The notes: generated by a model from the sequence alone, not told the origin. A stretch of 64,000 nucleotides of DNA from JACQGZ01 sp036004665 (GCA_036004665.1 DASYRG010000080.1:1-64000); one strand, 5' to 3'; shown: positions 54,921-63,906, counted from the first letter of the stretch. Numbers and translations are program-made.

Positions 54921-55820
54921 TCATGCCCGCAAAACGTGGCGCAGCGCGGATTCCAGTTCTGCATGGCGGAAGGAAAAGCCCGACTCCATCAGGGCCGCAG
55001 GGGTCATCCGCTGGCCGCGAAGGAGCTCCGCGCCCAGCTCACCCATGACCAGCTTCAGCGCTGCCGCCGGCACCGCCAAAACCGCCGGACGGCGCAGGAC
55101 GCGCGCCAGGGTCGCCGTGAACTCGCGGTTCATCACGGTCTGCGACGATACCACGTTCACCGGACCCATGAGGCTCTCCACGGCCAGCAGGTGCTCCACG
55201 GCAGACACCCAGTCGTCGACGGCGACCCAGGGGACGTACTGGCGTCCGCTGCCCAACCGTCCCCCCAGGCCCAGGCGAAAGAGCGGCACCTGCGGGCCGA
55301 GGAATCCGCGCCGGCGGGTCATGACATTCCCGCTGCGAATGTGAACAACGCGGATCCCCACGCTGCGCGCCGGTTCTGTCGCAGCCTCCCAGTCCCGGCA
55401 GACCCGCGCCAGGAAGGTGTCTCCGGGGGAACTCTCCTCGGTCAACTCCTCTTCTCCCCGGTCGCCGTAATATCCGGAGGCCGAAGCGGAGATCATTACG
55501 CGGGGCCGCCGGGAGAGTCCGGCGAGCGCCTCGGAGAGCAGGCGCGTTCCCTTGACGCGACTGTCATAGATCCGTGCCATCTTGGCGCGGCTCCACCGCA
55601 ATGCGGGAATCGGTTCCCCGGCCAGATGAACAACCGCGTCGGCCTGCTTCAGTGGACTCACGTCGATGGTCCCGCCGACCGGATCCCACAAAAACTGATC
55701 GGGCCCCAGGCGGCGGGCGCGCACCAGCCGGAGGATGCGGTGCTCCCGACCGACCAGGCGGGGCATCAGCGCGGACGCCAGCAGGCCGTGCGATCCCGTG
55801 ATGACGATGGTATCGGCCAT
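54921..55820 (-). CDS. TIGR01777-family NAD-dependent epimerase/dehydratase
   Basis: A 299-residue SDR-type protein. The nucleotide-binding start is TIVITGSHGLLASALMPRLV. AVVHLAGEPIPALRW, then SASASGYYGDRGEEELTEES and FRLGLGGRLGSGRQYVPWVAVDD, are characteristic of the TIGR01777 (SulA/YfcH-like) group. Physiological substrate unknown. ATG 55820 gives the normal N-terminus; the frame runs on upstream without conserved sequence and without SD. First gene of the run with DinB and the GT2 synthase. Confidence 0.9.
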   Translation of the reverse strand: MADTIVITGSHGLLASALMPRLVGREHRILRLVRARRLGPDQFLWDPVGGTIDVSPLKQADAVVHLAGEPIPALRWSRAKMARIYDSRVKGTRLLSEALAGLSRRPRVMISASASGYYGDRGEEELTEESSPGDTFLARVCRDWEAATEPARSVGIRVVHIRSGNVMTRRRGFLGPQVPLFRLGLGGRLGSGRQYVPWVAVDDWVSAVEHLLAVESLMGPVNVVSSQTVMNREFTATLARVLRRPAVLAVPAAALKLVMGELGAELLRGQRMTPAALMESGFSFRHAELESALRHVLRA

Positions 55821-55943
55821 GGAAGATCCCGTTCGCCTCGGCTTTTGACGCGTCGTGCATCGATTCCTGGGGACCGTTCCTCGTCTCCCAGGGGCCACGC
55901 CTGTTCCCCGCGAAGTCACATCGGCGCGGAGCGCGGAAACCCC

Positions 55944-56474
55944 TTGACTCTCCAGGCCGGCATTGCCGGCGCACTCGGCGCGGTGGTGGCGTTCGGACTG
56001 GCCTCAGCCGAAGCCGTCGCCGTTACTGCGAAGGGGGCGGAATACGAGATGGGCGGCATCCCCATCGTCCTCGCCGCCCTGGGATTCATGCCCCTGGCCG
56101 CGGGGCTCGTCGCCGGCCTCGTCGCTCCCGGCCGCCCGTACCCCGCCGCGCTCGCCGCGTGGGCGCTCCTATTGCTCACGAGCATCGTGCTCTCTTCGAT
56201 CCCGGAACTCCGTTTGGGCGCGGAGACGTACTTGTTCCCCGCAGGGCTCAACGTCCTCTTCGTCCTCTGGGGCGCGCTCCTTGCCGACCCTTCTCCGCGC
56301 AGGCTGCGAACCTTCCGCGACGGCACCCTCCCCCTCGCCGGCCTCACCTCCTTCCTCGCATTCATCCCGATCGCGGACGTCTATTTCCCCGGCAAGACCG
56401 CCTGGCTGCCGCTGGCTGCGCTGGTTGGGTCCTTTATCTGGTTAGGCGTCCGCAATCAGCGAGCGGGCAGGTGA
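55944..56474 (+). CDS. Integral membrane protein of unknown function
   Basis: A predicted 176-residue protein with about five hydrophobic spans, for example GIAGALGAVVAFGLASAEAV, IPIVLAALGFMPLAAGLVAG, LAAWALLLLTSIVLSS and LAALVGSFIWLGV. I do not recognise a family. The start is uncertain: TTG 55944 with a poor SD, or internal GTG/ATG codons. The gene ends 82 bases before the dipeptide-type binding protein on the same strand. Codon position bias is strong, which supports it as real. Confidence 0.65.
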   Translation: MTLQAGIAGALGAVVAFGLASAEAVAVTAKGAEYEMGGIPIVLAALGFMPLAAGLVAGLVAPGRPYPAALAAWALLLLTSIVLSSIPELRLGAETYLFPAGLNVLFVLWGALLADPSPRRLRTFRDGTLPLAGLTSFLAFIPIADVYFPGKTAWLPLAALVGSFIWLGVRNQRAGR

Positions 56475-56556
56475 AAACGGTGGCAGGACAGAAGCGGATA
56501 TTTCATTCCAGGCCAACACCGACCCGATCACAAGTCCATAAAGGAGGGATTGGGTA

Positions 56557-58125
56557 ATGCGCAATCGTTTGCTCAGGCTGCTCGGCGTGCTGCTCGCCCT
56601 GGCGCTGCTTCCCGCCGTTGTCGTCGGCGGTCCGGCGCCCAGTCGCACGCCGCCGAACGTGCTGGTGATCGGCACGAGCATTCAGGACATCGTCAGCCTC
56701 GACCCGGCCCAGGCCTTCGAGTTCCGCTCGACCTGGGTGGTCGAACACCTCTATGACACCCTGGTCGAATTCAACCGGGAGTTCAACCGCGCGCTGCCCA
56801 ACGTGGCGGCGTCGTGGACCGCGTCCCCCGACCTGAAGACCTACACCTTCCAGCTCCGCTCCGGTGTCCGCTTCCACAGCGGCAATGCCGTGAACGCGCA
56901 GGCGGTCGAGTTCTCGCTCCGCCGGGTGATGCGGCTGAAGATGTCGCCGGCCTTCATCATCACCGACTTCGTCAAGGCCGAAACCGATATCGCCGCCGTG
57001 GGGTCCGATCAGGTGCGGATCACCTTCAACCAGGGCATGCCGGAGGTCCTGATGGCGTCGGTCCTGGACAACCCTGTCTCCTCGGTCGTCGATCCTGCCC
57101 TGGTGCGGCGCAACGCCGCGGCGGGCGACCCCGAAGCGAACAAGTGGCTGACCGAGAACGACGCGGGGTCCGGACCCTACATCCTGCGGCGCTGGACCCG
57201 CAACGCGATCGTGGAGCTCGTGGCCTATGACGGGTACTGGCGCGGGCGGCCCAGCATGGGGCGAATTTTCATCCAGGACCTCATCGAGCCCGCCGCCCAG
57301 CTGCTGGCGCTGCAGCGTGGGGACATCGACGTGGCGATGAGCCTGCTCCCTGGCCAGTACCGCCAGCTGGCAACCACGCCGGGGTTCGTGGTCAAACGGG
57401 TCCCGACGTTCTCGATTCGCTACCTGGCGATGAACGTGGGCTACGAGCCTTTCGCCAGCCGCCAGGTCCGCAACGCAGTGAAGTATGCCGTGGACTATGA
57501 TGCCATCAAGCGCATCTACGAAGACGCCATCGACGTCGGCCAGACCATCGTGCCGGCCCGCATGTTCGCCCATCTGCCTGACCGGCCGTACACACGCAAC
57601 GTGGAGCGGGCGCGGGCGCTCATGCGTGAGGCCGGCCGGGAGGCTGGATTCCGCGCCACACTCGTGGTCAGCACCGAAGTGCCGCTCCCCGACATTGCCG
57701 CCAAGATCAAGGAGGATCTGGCCGCGATCAACATCACGGTGGACGTCCAGGTGCTGCGCAGCGCCGATGTACTGGGAATCTACCGCGGCCGCACTCACCA
57801 CATGACCATCGCCCGATGGGGCGCCGACTACCCGGACCCGGATAACCTGGCCAAGGCCTTCGCCGACTTCGACAGCCGCGTCCTCGCCTGGCGCAACCAG
57901 TGGGACCACCCGGTCAAACGGGTGGTGCAGCAGGCCGTTCAGGAATCCGACCGCGCGAAGCGCGAGGCCCTGTACAAGGAGATCCAGAAGGTCGTTCTGG
58001 AGGAGGGGCCGTATGTGATCTTCGCCTACCCGCTGCGGCAGATTGCGATGCGCACCAACGTCAAGGGGGTTGATCCCTCCCCGCTGGCGGAGACGTTTGA
58101 TCTGACCAACGCCTCGAAGGAGTAG
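56557..58125 (+). CDS. Peptide/solute ABC transporter substrate-binding protein (family 5)
   Basis: A 522-residue exported DppA/OppA-type binding protein. The signal peptide is about residues 1-25 (LLRLLGVLLALALLPAVVV) with no lipobox cysteine. The conserved SBP_bac_5 pattern runs from IVSLDPAQAFEFRSTWVVEHLYD through LPNVAASWTASPDLKTYTFQLR, GSGPYILRRW and later ARWGADYPDPDNLAKAF. The ATG follows AAGGAGGG. Substrates of this group include peptides, nickel and opines; none is determined here. Permeases follow directly. Confidence 0.92.
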   Translation: MRNRLLRLLGVLLALALLPAVVVGGPAPSRTPPNVLVIGTSIQDIVSLDPAQAFEFRSTWVVEHLYDTLVEFNREFNRALPNVAASWTASPDLKTYTFQLRSGVRFHSGNAVNAQAVEFSLRRVMRLKMSPAFIITDFVKAETDIAAVGSDQVRITFNQGMPEVLMASVLDNPVSSVVDPALVRRNAAAGDPEANKWLTENDAGSGPYILRRWTRNAIVELVAYDGYWRGRPSMGRIFIQDLIEPAAQLLALQRGDIDVAMSLLPGQYRQLATTPGFVVKRVPTFSIRYLAMNVGYEPFASRQVRNAVKYAVDYDAIKRIYEDAIDVGQTIVPARMFAHLPDRPYTRNVERARALMREAGREAGFRATLVVSTEVPLPDIAAKIKEDLAAINITVDVQVLRSADVLGIYRGRTHHMTIARWGADYPDPDNLAKAFADFDSRVLAWRNQWDHPVKRVVQQAVQESDRAKREALYKEIQKVVLEEGPYVIFAYPLRQIAMRTNVKGVDPSPLAETFDLTNASKE

Positions 58126-58132
58126 CACACCC

Positions 58133-58158
58133 AGGGGGGAGGGTGGCTCCGCCCCCCT
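58133..58158 (+). promoter_or_regulatory. Hairpin between binding-protein and permease genes
   Basis: AGGGGGG/CCCCCCT arms (58133-58139 and 58152-58158) with a 12-base loop, no T run, in the 48-base gap before the DppB-type ATG. Such hairpins often protect the binding-protein message or limit read-through. Confidence 0.45.
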
Positions 58159-58173
58159 CCCTCACACCATTCC

Positions 58174-59181
58174 ATGTGGGCCTACATCGTCAGGCGGGTG
58201 GCGCTGGCCTCTCTGGCCATCGCCGGCGTCCTGGTGATCGTCTTCTTTCTCTCCCACATCATCCCGGGAGATCCCGTCGCCGCCATCCTCGGTCCGCAGG
58301 CGCCCAACGACGTGATCGAGGACCTGCGCCGTCGCTGGGGCCTTGACCGCCCCGTCCATGAGCAGTTCGTCCGGTTCGTCGTCCGCTTAGCCCGTGGGGA
58401 TCTCGGCGACTCACTGGCCACCCACCGCCCGGTGATCCGCGACCTCCGCGAGTTCTTCCCCGCCACGTTCGAACTGGCCACGGCGGCCATCCTCATCGGC
58501 GCGCTGACGGGGCTGGCCGTGGGGGTCGTCTCGGCGGTGGCCCGGGGACGGCCGCTCGACCACGCCGTCCGATTTCTCTCGTTGATCGGTCTCTCCATGC
58601 CCGTCTTCTGGCTGGGCTTGATTCTGCTGTACATCTTCTATTACCGGATACCGCTGCTGCCCGGCCCCGGGCAGCTGGACATCTTCATCGCCCGGCCGCC
58701 CTGGGTGACGGGGATGATCACGGTGGACGCGCTCCTGGCGCGCGATGGCGGCGCCCTCATCAACGCCCTCGGCCACCTGTTGCTGCCCGCCGTGGTGCTC
58801 GGCTCACACGCCCTGGTCGGCATCGCGCGGATTACCCGGGCGTCCATGCTGGAGGTGCTCGGCCAGGACTACGTGAAGGTGGCGCGGGCGAAGGGGTTGG
58901 CCGAGCGGACCGTCATCCTCAAGCATGCCCTGCGCAACGGGCTACTCCCCATCATCACCGTCATCGGCATCTACTACGGGGGATTGCTGGAAGGCGCGGT
59001 GCTCACCGAGACGGTCTTCGCCTGGCCGGGGCTGGGGCGCTATGCGACCAGCGCGATCCTCTCCCAGGACTTCGCCGCCATCATGGGCGTGACGATCGTG
59101 ATCGCCCTCATCTTTTCTCTGGCCAACCTCATCGTCGACCTGGCCTATGGGCTCCTCAACCCGAAGATCCGCTATGAGTAG
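58174..59181 (+). CDS. Peptide/solute ABC transporter permease, DppB family
   Basis: A 335-residue permease with about six spans. The N-terminus IVRRVALASLAIAGVLVIVFF, then IIPGDPVAAILGPQAPNDVIE, is typical of DppB/OppB. The EAA-type loop is in DYVKVARAKGLAERTVILKH, followed by ALRNGLLPIITVIG. It forms the channel with the DppC-like protein that starts 24 bases later. No dedicated ATPases follow, so they are expected elsewhere. Confidence 0.93.
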   Translation: MWAYIVRRVALASLAIAGVLVIVFFLSHIIPGDPVAAILGPQAPNDVIEDLRRRWGLDRPVHEQFVRFVVRLARGDLGDSLATHRPVIRDLREFFPATFELATAAILIGALTGLAVGVVSAVARGRPLDHAVRFLSLIGLSMPVFWLGLILLYIFYYRIPLLPGPGQLDIFIARPPWVTGMITVDALLARDGGALINALGHLLLPAVVLGSHALVGIARITRASMLEVLGQDYVKVARAKGLAERTVILKHALRNGLLPIITVIGIYYGGLLEGAVLTETVFAWPGLGRYATSAILSQDFAAIMGVTIVIALIFSLANLIVDLAYGLLNPKIRYE

Positions 59182-59205
59182 TCAGCAGCGGATCAACCGC
59201 GCGTC

Positions 59206-60096
59206 ATGAACGACGCCGTCGCCGCCGTTCCCACCGTCCCCGCCCAGCGGGCGCACCGCCGCGCGCTGTTGGCGCGCGCCCTGGGCAATCCGCTCTCGCT
59301 GGCGGGGCTGCTCATCATCGGCGCCCTGCTGCTGATCTCGGTGATCGCACCGCTGATCGCGCCGTACGACCCCCTGGTGACCGACGTGCCTCGCCGTCTG
59401 GAGGCACCCAGCGACGCGCATCTCTTCGGGACCGACGCGTTGGGGCGGGACATCCTCAGCCGCATCCTCTACGGCACACGCATTTCGCTGCGCATCGCCA
59501 TCCTCACCGGCGTCATCGCCACCCTGTTGGGGGCCCCGCTGGGGCTAATATCCGGCTACTTCCGCGGCCGGGTGGACGACCTGGTGATGCGCGTCACCGA
59601 CATGTTCATGGCCTTCCCCCGCCTCATCCTGGCCATGGCCATCGCCGCAGCCCTCCGCCCCACCCTGGAAAACGTGGTCATCGCCATCTCGCTGGCGGCC
59701 TGGCCGGCCTATGCCCGATTGGCGCGGGCCGTCACCCTGGGGCTGCGCGAGGAGAACTTCGTCGAGGCCGCGCGTGCCCTGGGAGCGAGCCCGGCGCGGA
59801 TCCTGGCCCGCCACATCGCCCCCGGAGTAATCAGCCCCCTGGTGATCCAGGTGAGCCTCGACATGGGCGGCATCATACTCACGGCGGCCGGCCTGGGCTT
59901 CATCGGCTTCGGCGCGCAGCCCCCCACCCCCGAGTGGGGACTGATGATCTCGGAGGGACGCACCTACATCACGAACGAGTGGTGGGTCTCGACCTTCCCC
60001 GGAATCGCGATCTCGTTGGTGGTCTTGGGGTTCAACTTGCTGGGAGACGGCATCCGCGACATCCTCGATCCGCGCCTGCGCAGCGTGAGAGGTTAG
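59206..60096 (+). CDS. Peptide/solute ABC transporter permease, DppC family
   Basis: A 296-residue permease. The N-terminal LAGLLIIGALLLISVIAPLI, then HLFGTDALGRDILSRILYGTR, is the DppC/OppC signature. The EAA loop is in NFVEAARALGASPARILARH, followed by IAPGVISPLVI. It ends 10 bases before the convergent DHFR-like stop. Together with the binding protein and DppB-like subunit it makes an importer lacking only its two ATPases within this window. Confidence 0.93.
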   Translation: MNDAVAAVPTVPAQRAHRRALLARALGNPLSLAGLLIIGALLLISVIAPLIAPYDPLVTDVPRRLEAPSDAHLFGTDALGRDILSRILYGTRISLRIAILTGVIATLLGAPLGLISGYFRGRVDDLVMRVTDMFMAFPRLILAMAIAAALRPTLENVVIAISLAAWPAYARLARAVTLGLREENFVEAARALGASPARILARHIAPGVISPLVIQVSLDMGGIILTAAGLGFIGFGAQPPTPEWGLMISEGRTYITNEWWVSTFPGIAISLVVLGFNLLGDGIRDILDPRLRSVRG

Positions 60097-60106
60097 CAAC
60101 CACTTC

Positions 60107-60670
60107 CTATGTTGGTTGGTAGTCGAGCAAAACGTTCCCTGAGCTAAAGGTCTTCGTTCCTACCAATCTAAGATTGACTCTATTCACATCGGTGAAGAGC
60201 GGCTTGCCCTTTCCCAACACAACGGGATTCACGAGAACCCTGTACTCATCAACTAAACCGAGATTCGTGAGTTGTCGGACGATGGTGCCACTCCCGTAGA
60301 TCACCATGTCCTTCCCAGACTCTTGTTTCATCCGCGCGAGTTCCTCCGGAACGATCTCTTTCAGCAGCCTGGCATTCTCCCACTGAACACCAGTCAGCGT
60401 CTTCGAAAAGACAATTTTGTTCATCTCATTGATCTTGTTGGCAATGATTCGGTCTTCTTTTGACGTTGCCGGGTCTTTTGCCGCATTGGGCCAGTAGCTC
60501 TCAAACAGTTGGTACGTGACACGCCCAAACACAATCGTGTCAAACGGCTTGATCATTTCAACTGCAGCTTTGTTGAACTCGTCATCCACAACATGCCAAT
60601 CGATGTTTCCATCTGGACCGGCAAAGAAGCCATCGACAGACACCAGATTGAACATGATGATCTTTCTCAT
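60107..60670 (-). CDS. DHFR-like/RibD C-terminal-domain reductase, AT-richer than neighbours
   Basis: A 187-residue dihydrofolate reductase-like protein (YwjB/YyaP group). MFNLVSVDGFFAGPDGNIDW is the N-terminal motif; then DTIVFGRVTYQLFESYWP and a nucleotide-binding GKDMVIYGSGTIVRQL, then LVDEYRVLVNPVVLGKGKPLF. It presumably reduces a pterin- or pyrimidine-like compound with NADPH, but the substrate is unknown. Base composition and Lys/Asn-rich coding differ sharply from the flanking GC-rich genes, so recent lateral acquisition is likely. It lies convergently between the dpp permeases and a zinc-ribbon gene. Confidence 0.9.
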   Translation of the reverse strand: MRKIIMFNLVSVDGFFAGPDGNIDWHVVDDEFNKAAVEMIKPFDTIVFGRVTYQLFESYWPNAAKDPATSKEDRIIANKINEMNKIVFSKTLTGVQWENARLLKEIVPEELARMKQESGKDMVIYGSGTIVRQLTNLGLVDEYRVLVNPVVLGKGKPLFTDVNRVNLRLVGTKTFSSGNVLLDYQPT

Positions 60671-60742
60671 GTGCTGACCTCTCTTTCCATCAGATTCTGA
60701 AGGAGGACCTCACGCCGCGGTTGAGGAACTCACGCAGCGCCC

Positions 60743-60937
60743 ATGGACGAACCCGAACCGCTCGTCGTAACCTGCCGCAGCTGCACTTCCCCGGTGCCGA
60801 CGCCCTTCCGGCTCACCTCCGCCGTCTATGAGCTGGACGTCGACGAAAGCTACGATCTTACCTGCCCCACCTGTGGGACTACCGCATCGTACACGAAAGC
60901 GGACTTTCACATCCCGGCCGCCCCCGCCACCCGCTAA
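60743..60937 (+). CDS. Small zinc-ribbon-like protein
   Basis: A 64-residue protein with paired cysteines CRSC (VTCRSCTSPV) and CPTC (LTCPTCGTTASYTK), 28 residues apart, suggesting a single zinc ribbon. The rest is short and acidic in the middle (ELDVDESYD). Function unknown; such proteins often serve as nucleic-acid or partner-binding modules. No clear SD is seen (only CACGCAG before the ATG). It runs towards the glutaredoxin gene after 115 bases. Confidence 0.65.
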   Translation: MDEPEPLVVTCRSCTSPVPTPFRLTSAVYELDVDESYDLTCPTCGTTASYTKADFHIPAAPATR

Positions 60938-61052
60938 CAATCTCAGGGTCCTCCATCGCGAGTTTTCCCGCCTCGGCGCCGGCGGAAACCCACGCCGTTT
61001 GAACCGAAGGCGCGCGGGAGAAAAGGCGGCTGGATTACCAGGAGGTGGGCAC

Positions 61053-61364
61053 ATGAGCGAGGCGCCCCCGAAGACTCCTCAACTCATCCCGACGATCTAT
61101 ACGCAGCCCGGCTGCCGATTTTGCAACGCGGCCAAGGCCTGGCTCACCGAGCGTGACATTCCCTTCAAAGAACGTGACCTCACGAAGGATGAGACGGCCC
61201 AGGACGAGTTGGAGCAGATGGGCCTGTATGCTACCCCGGCCATCGTCATCGATGGGCAGGTCATCCTGGGCTTTGACGCCAAGGCCCTGGAAGCGGCCCT
61301 GGTGCAGAAGCGCACTCCCGCGCTCAGGACGCGCCAGGCGGCATCGACCGATCAAGGGCCGTAA
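61053..61364 (+). CDS. Glutaredoxin-like protein
   Basis: A 103-residue thioredoxin-fold protein. The redox centre is Cys21-Arg-Phe-Cys24 (QPGCRFCNAAKAWL), followed by the cis-proline segment LYATPAIVIDGQVILGF. It matches the NrdH/GrxC-like group. The ATG follows GGAGGTGGGCAC. It could reduce disulfides or mixed thiols. Located 12 bases ahead of an Hsp20 gene on the same strand, so the two may be a small stress-response operon. Confidence 0.9.
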   Translation: MSEAPPKTPQLIPTIYTQPGCRFCNAAKAWLTERDIPFKERDLTKDETAQDELEQMGLYATPAIVIDGQVILGFDAKALEAALVQKRTPALRTRQAASTDQGP

Positions 61365-61376
61365 GGGAGGGACGCC

Positions 61377-61760
61377 ATGCCGGCGCAATTGCCGATCAAT
61401 GTCTATCAGGAGGGCGACCGGCTCATGATCGCCGCCCCCATGCCCGGGATGGAAGCCCAGGATATCCACATCACCCTGGAAGGCACCCGGCTGGCCATTC
61501 GCGCTGATCTGCGCGGGCCGGGGCAGCGGCGCAACAAGTCCTTCGTGCTGCAGGAGTGGACCAGCGGTCCCTATGAGCGGACGATCGACCTCCCACGGCA
61601 GGTCGACGGCTCGCGGGCGAACGCCACCTACGACAACGGCATCCTCGTGGTCATCCTCCCCATCAACGCGCAGGGAGTCGGCGCCCACCTGCACATGATC
61701 AAGGTGGGCACGGCGAAGGGGCAGCTGGTCGGTCACACCGGCCACCCGGGCACGGCCTAA
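61377..61760 (+). CDS. Hsp20/alpha-crystallin-family small heat-shock protein
   Basis: A 127-residue holdase-type chaperone. The alpha-crystallin domain runs from INVYQEGDRLMIAAPMPGME to NATYDNGILVVILPI, with the typical DNGILVV strand (A-x-x-x-n-GvL-like). The N-terminal arm is very short (about 8 residues), and the C-terminal extension lacks a clear I-x-I motif. The ATG follows a good SD (AGGGAGG). Located after glutaredoxin, it probably protects proteins during heat or oxidative stress. Confidence 0.88.
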   Translation: MPAQLPINVYQEGDRLMIAAPMPGMEAQDIHITLEGTRLAIRADLRGPGQRRNKSFVLQEWTSGPYERTIDLPRQVDGSRANATYDNGILVVILPINAQGVGAHLHMIKVGTAKGQLVGHTGHPGTA

Positions 61761-61762
61761 GT

Positions 61763-61777
61763 GGCCGCATCGCGGCC
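61763..61777 (+). terminator. Possible hairpin after hsp20
   Basis: GGCCGC-ATC-GCGGCC directly after the hsp20 stop, 13 bases before the convergent channel gene end. No T run, so it is a weak terminator call. Confidence 0.35.
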
Positions 61778-61790
61778 CTCGCCGCCTAGC

Positions 61791-62885
61791 CTACCGCCAG
61801 GGAGATCGTTCCCAGTTGTCCCGCGCCCCGGGTTCAGGCATCCAGGTCGGCAAAGGCATCAAGAGCAGGGCAGACAGCGCGGTCACGTAGGGTTCGTAAA
61901 GATGGCGCAGATGCGCCAGCGCCACCGAGGCCTTGGGGCCGTCCGTGAGAGTCACCCCGCCCCGGGAGAGCATCGCCTCCAGCCTCGGAAAGTCCTCCAC
62001 GGGCATCCTGTCCTGCGCCGGGGCGCGGGGGGCGACGGCGAACACCTGGCAGAGATCGACAACGGTATGGCGAGCCATGGCGAAGGTCCGCTGCGCGGCA
62101 TGGCGCGGCGCCCCCTCTACACCCGCCAGGATCAGGGCGCAGACGTCCAGCACCGCCGTAATGCCCGCCAGCCAGGACTGGTTGCTGTGCTGAGACCGGA
62201 AGTAGGCCAGGATCGGGTAAGAGAGATGGCTCTCCAGCATGTCGGCGCACCACAGCTCCCATTCTTCGAGGAAGGTGGAAACCGCCGGTAGGCTCCCGTC
62301 CCTCCCGAGCCTGAAGAGGAGCGCCCCGGCGGTCGGCGGCGAGCCCGCCCACCCATCCAGCATGGTCACGCGGGTTTCGCGGCGGGAGAACTCCTGATAG
62401 AAGATCGGGAGATAGCCGATCACCAGCGCCAGGAAGGCAAACCCGGTTCCGCCCTCGATCACCGTGATCGCCCGCGCCGGCCATCCCCGCGGCGAGACGT
62501 CCCCCAGGCCGATGGTGAAGAAGTTCGTCCCGCTGAAGTAGAGGTCCGACAGGAAGGAGGCCCTGCCTTGTGGATCGACCAGCGATGAGCCGAGTCCCCA
62601 CTGCATCATGGCGAAGCCCACGATCAGCCCCGCCGCCCAGACCACCAGCAGCAGGATGAGACTGACCGGGCCGTAGTAACTGAGGAAGGTCTCCCGGCGG
62701 GGTCCCGCCCGCCGCCGCATCCCTGCCTTTCCCCAGAACCGCCAGGTGAGGCGCAGGATCACCACCACCAGGCGCAGGCGCCGCGCCACGCGGCGGGGGA
62801 GGACGACTGCCTCGAAGGCGTCCCAGAGAACCACGGCGACAATGAGGAAGCCCGCCGCCAGAACCAGGAGTCGAACGGGGGTCAC
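61791..62885 (-). CDS. Two-pore-loop-type potassium channel family protein
   Basis: A 364-residue membrane protein with a Kir/KcsA-type pore. Spans lie at about residues 5-28, 72-94 and 138-160, and the selectivity filter is TIGLGD (Thr124-Asp129, in NFFTIGLGDVSPRG). A long cytoplasmic C-terminal region (residues 165-364) of unknown fold contains helices such as STFLEEWELWCADMLESHL and does not look like RCK. The GTG start overlaps the small membrane protein stop (GTGA). Ion selectivity is inferred from the filter. Confidence 0.85.
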   Translation of the reverse strand: MTPVRLLVLAAGFLIVAVVLWDAFEAVVLPRRVARRLRLVVVILRLTWRFWGKAGMRRRAGPRRETFLSYYGPVSLILLLVVWAAGLIVGFAMMQWGLGSSLVDPQGRASFLSDLYFSGTNFFTIGLGDVSPRGWPARAITVIEGGTGFAFLALVIGYLPIFYQEFSRRETRVTMLDGWAGSPPTAGALLFRLGRDGSLPAVSTFLEEWELWCADMLESHLSYPILAYFRSQHSNQSWLAGITAVLDVCALILAGVEGAPRHAAQRTFAMARHTVVDLCQVFAVAPRAPAQDRMPVEDFPRLEAMLSRGGVTLTDGPKASVALAHLRHLYEPYVTALSALLLMPLPTWMPEPGARDNWERSPWR

Positions 62886-63049
62886 ACGCCGACGTAGCGG
62901 AGGATGCGCACCAGACCCATGTAGATCAGGACCGTGGGCCAGAGCCGCCAGATCACGTCCCAGCCAAAGCTGTGATAGCCGAGATTCCCCAGCAGGATGA
63001 TCAGCCCGAGGGCGATCAGGACCAGTCCCCAGACCGCGCCCCCGCGCAT
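62882..63049 (-). CDS. Small LiaF-TM/DUF5668-like membrane protein
   Basis: A 55-residue protein: a short start (MRGGAVWG), a span LVLIALGLIILLGNLGY, a WDVIWRLWPTVL segment, then a second hydrophobic part. The GNLGY-W-x-x-WRLWPTVLI pattern is characteristic of LiaF-type membrane domains. The ATG has SD GGGAGGTAACC, and the stop overlaps the channel start (GTGA). Its place after a toast-rack protein suggests an envelope-stress or surface-sensing unit. Confidence 0.78.
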   Translation of the reverse strand: MRGGAVWGLVLIALGLIILLGNLGYHSFGWDVIWRLWPTVLIYMGLVRILRYVGV

Positions 63050-63052
63050 CGG

Positions 63053-63906
63053 TTACCTCCCGCTGACGACGAACTCGCCGACGCCCAGGGAGGCGCTGAT
63101 CACGAGACGCGCGGACGCCGTCTCCCAGGCCGCGTTGATGTACTCATCGTCGCTGACCTGCGTGAATCCCACCAGGCGCAGGCGGTTCACCCCGCCCCGC
63201 GCCTTGAGCCGCACGCCGAGTCCGGCGGGGATGACCAGTTCCATCCGGCCGACGCCCCCGCGCACCTCCACCCGGGTGGTGCCGCGGCGCTCTCCTCTCC
63301 AGAGAAGTCGAGATGAAACCCGCCGACCCCGGCCCGCACCTCGATCTCCTCGGCGCCGGCGTTGCCCAGGCCCACCGCCTCGAACTTCCCCACCCCGCCC
63401 CTGAACTCGAGGACCTTCACGACGCCACCTGGAGCCGTGAACTCCACCCGCACCTGCCCCGCGCCGGCGCTGATCTCCGCGGATCCGCTGAGGCCGGTGA
63501 GATCAAACGTTCCCCGACCCGCCCCGGTGGACGCCTCGAGGTCGATGGGAACACGGCGATTCAGCGCCACCATCCACTCGTTGGTCAAAGAGAGCCCCAG
63601 CCGCCGCGGCGCGCGGTCGAAGATGCGCAGCCGCCCGTCGCGAAAACCAACCTCAGTGTTGAACAGTTGGCTCTGTCTGATCGTCGCCTCGTAGGCGGGG
63701 TCACCCTCTGTTGTCCGCACGGTGAGCGTGCCTGCGCCCATGCGCAGATCTACCTCCAGCCGGCTGAGGTCTCCGACGGGGGCCCGGTAGGCGGTGGTCC
63801 GCACCTCTCCCGGACCGGCGAAGAAGGGCGCGCGGTTCGCTGCGGCGACGACGAGGGCCGCGACGGCGGCGGTGACCGCCAGCGCGACCCAGCCCGTCCG
63901 GGTCAC
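63053..63906 (-). pseudogene. Toast-rack/LiaF-like exported protein, frameshifted
   Basis: Two frames form one protein. The N-terminal part (GTG 63906, membrane span VALAVTAAVAALVVAAA) continues with a Gly/Val-rich beta-repeat region (RMGAGTLTVRTTEGDP, then TGAGRGTFDLTGLSGSAEI and FRGGVGKFEAVGLGNAG). The C-terminal part lies in another frame (VEVRGGVGRMELVIPAG, then GVGEFVVSGR). The shift falls at about 63290-63305, within GAGAGGAGAG on the coding strand, consistent with a one-base loss or an assembly indel. Toast-rack/DUF2154-type domains occur in envelope-stress proteins. Both ends overlap or abut neighbours normally, arguing for a recent event. Confidence 0.7.
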
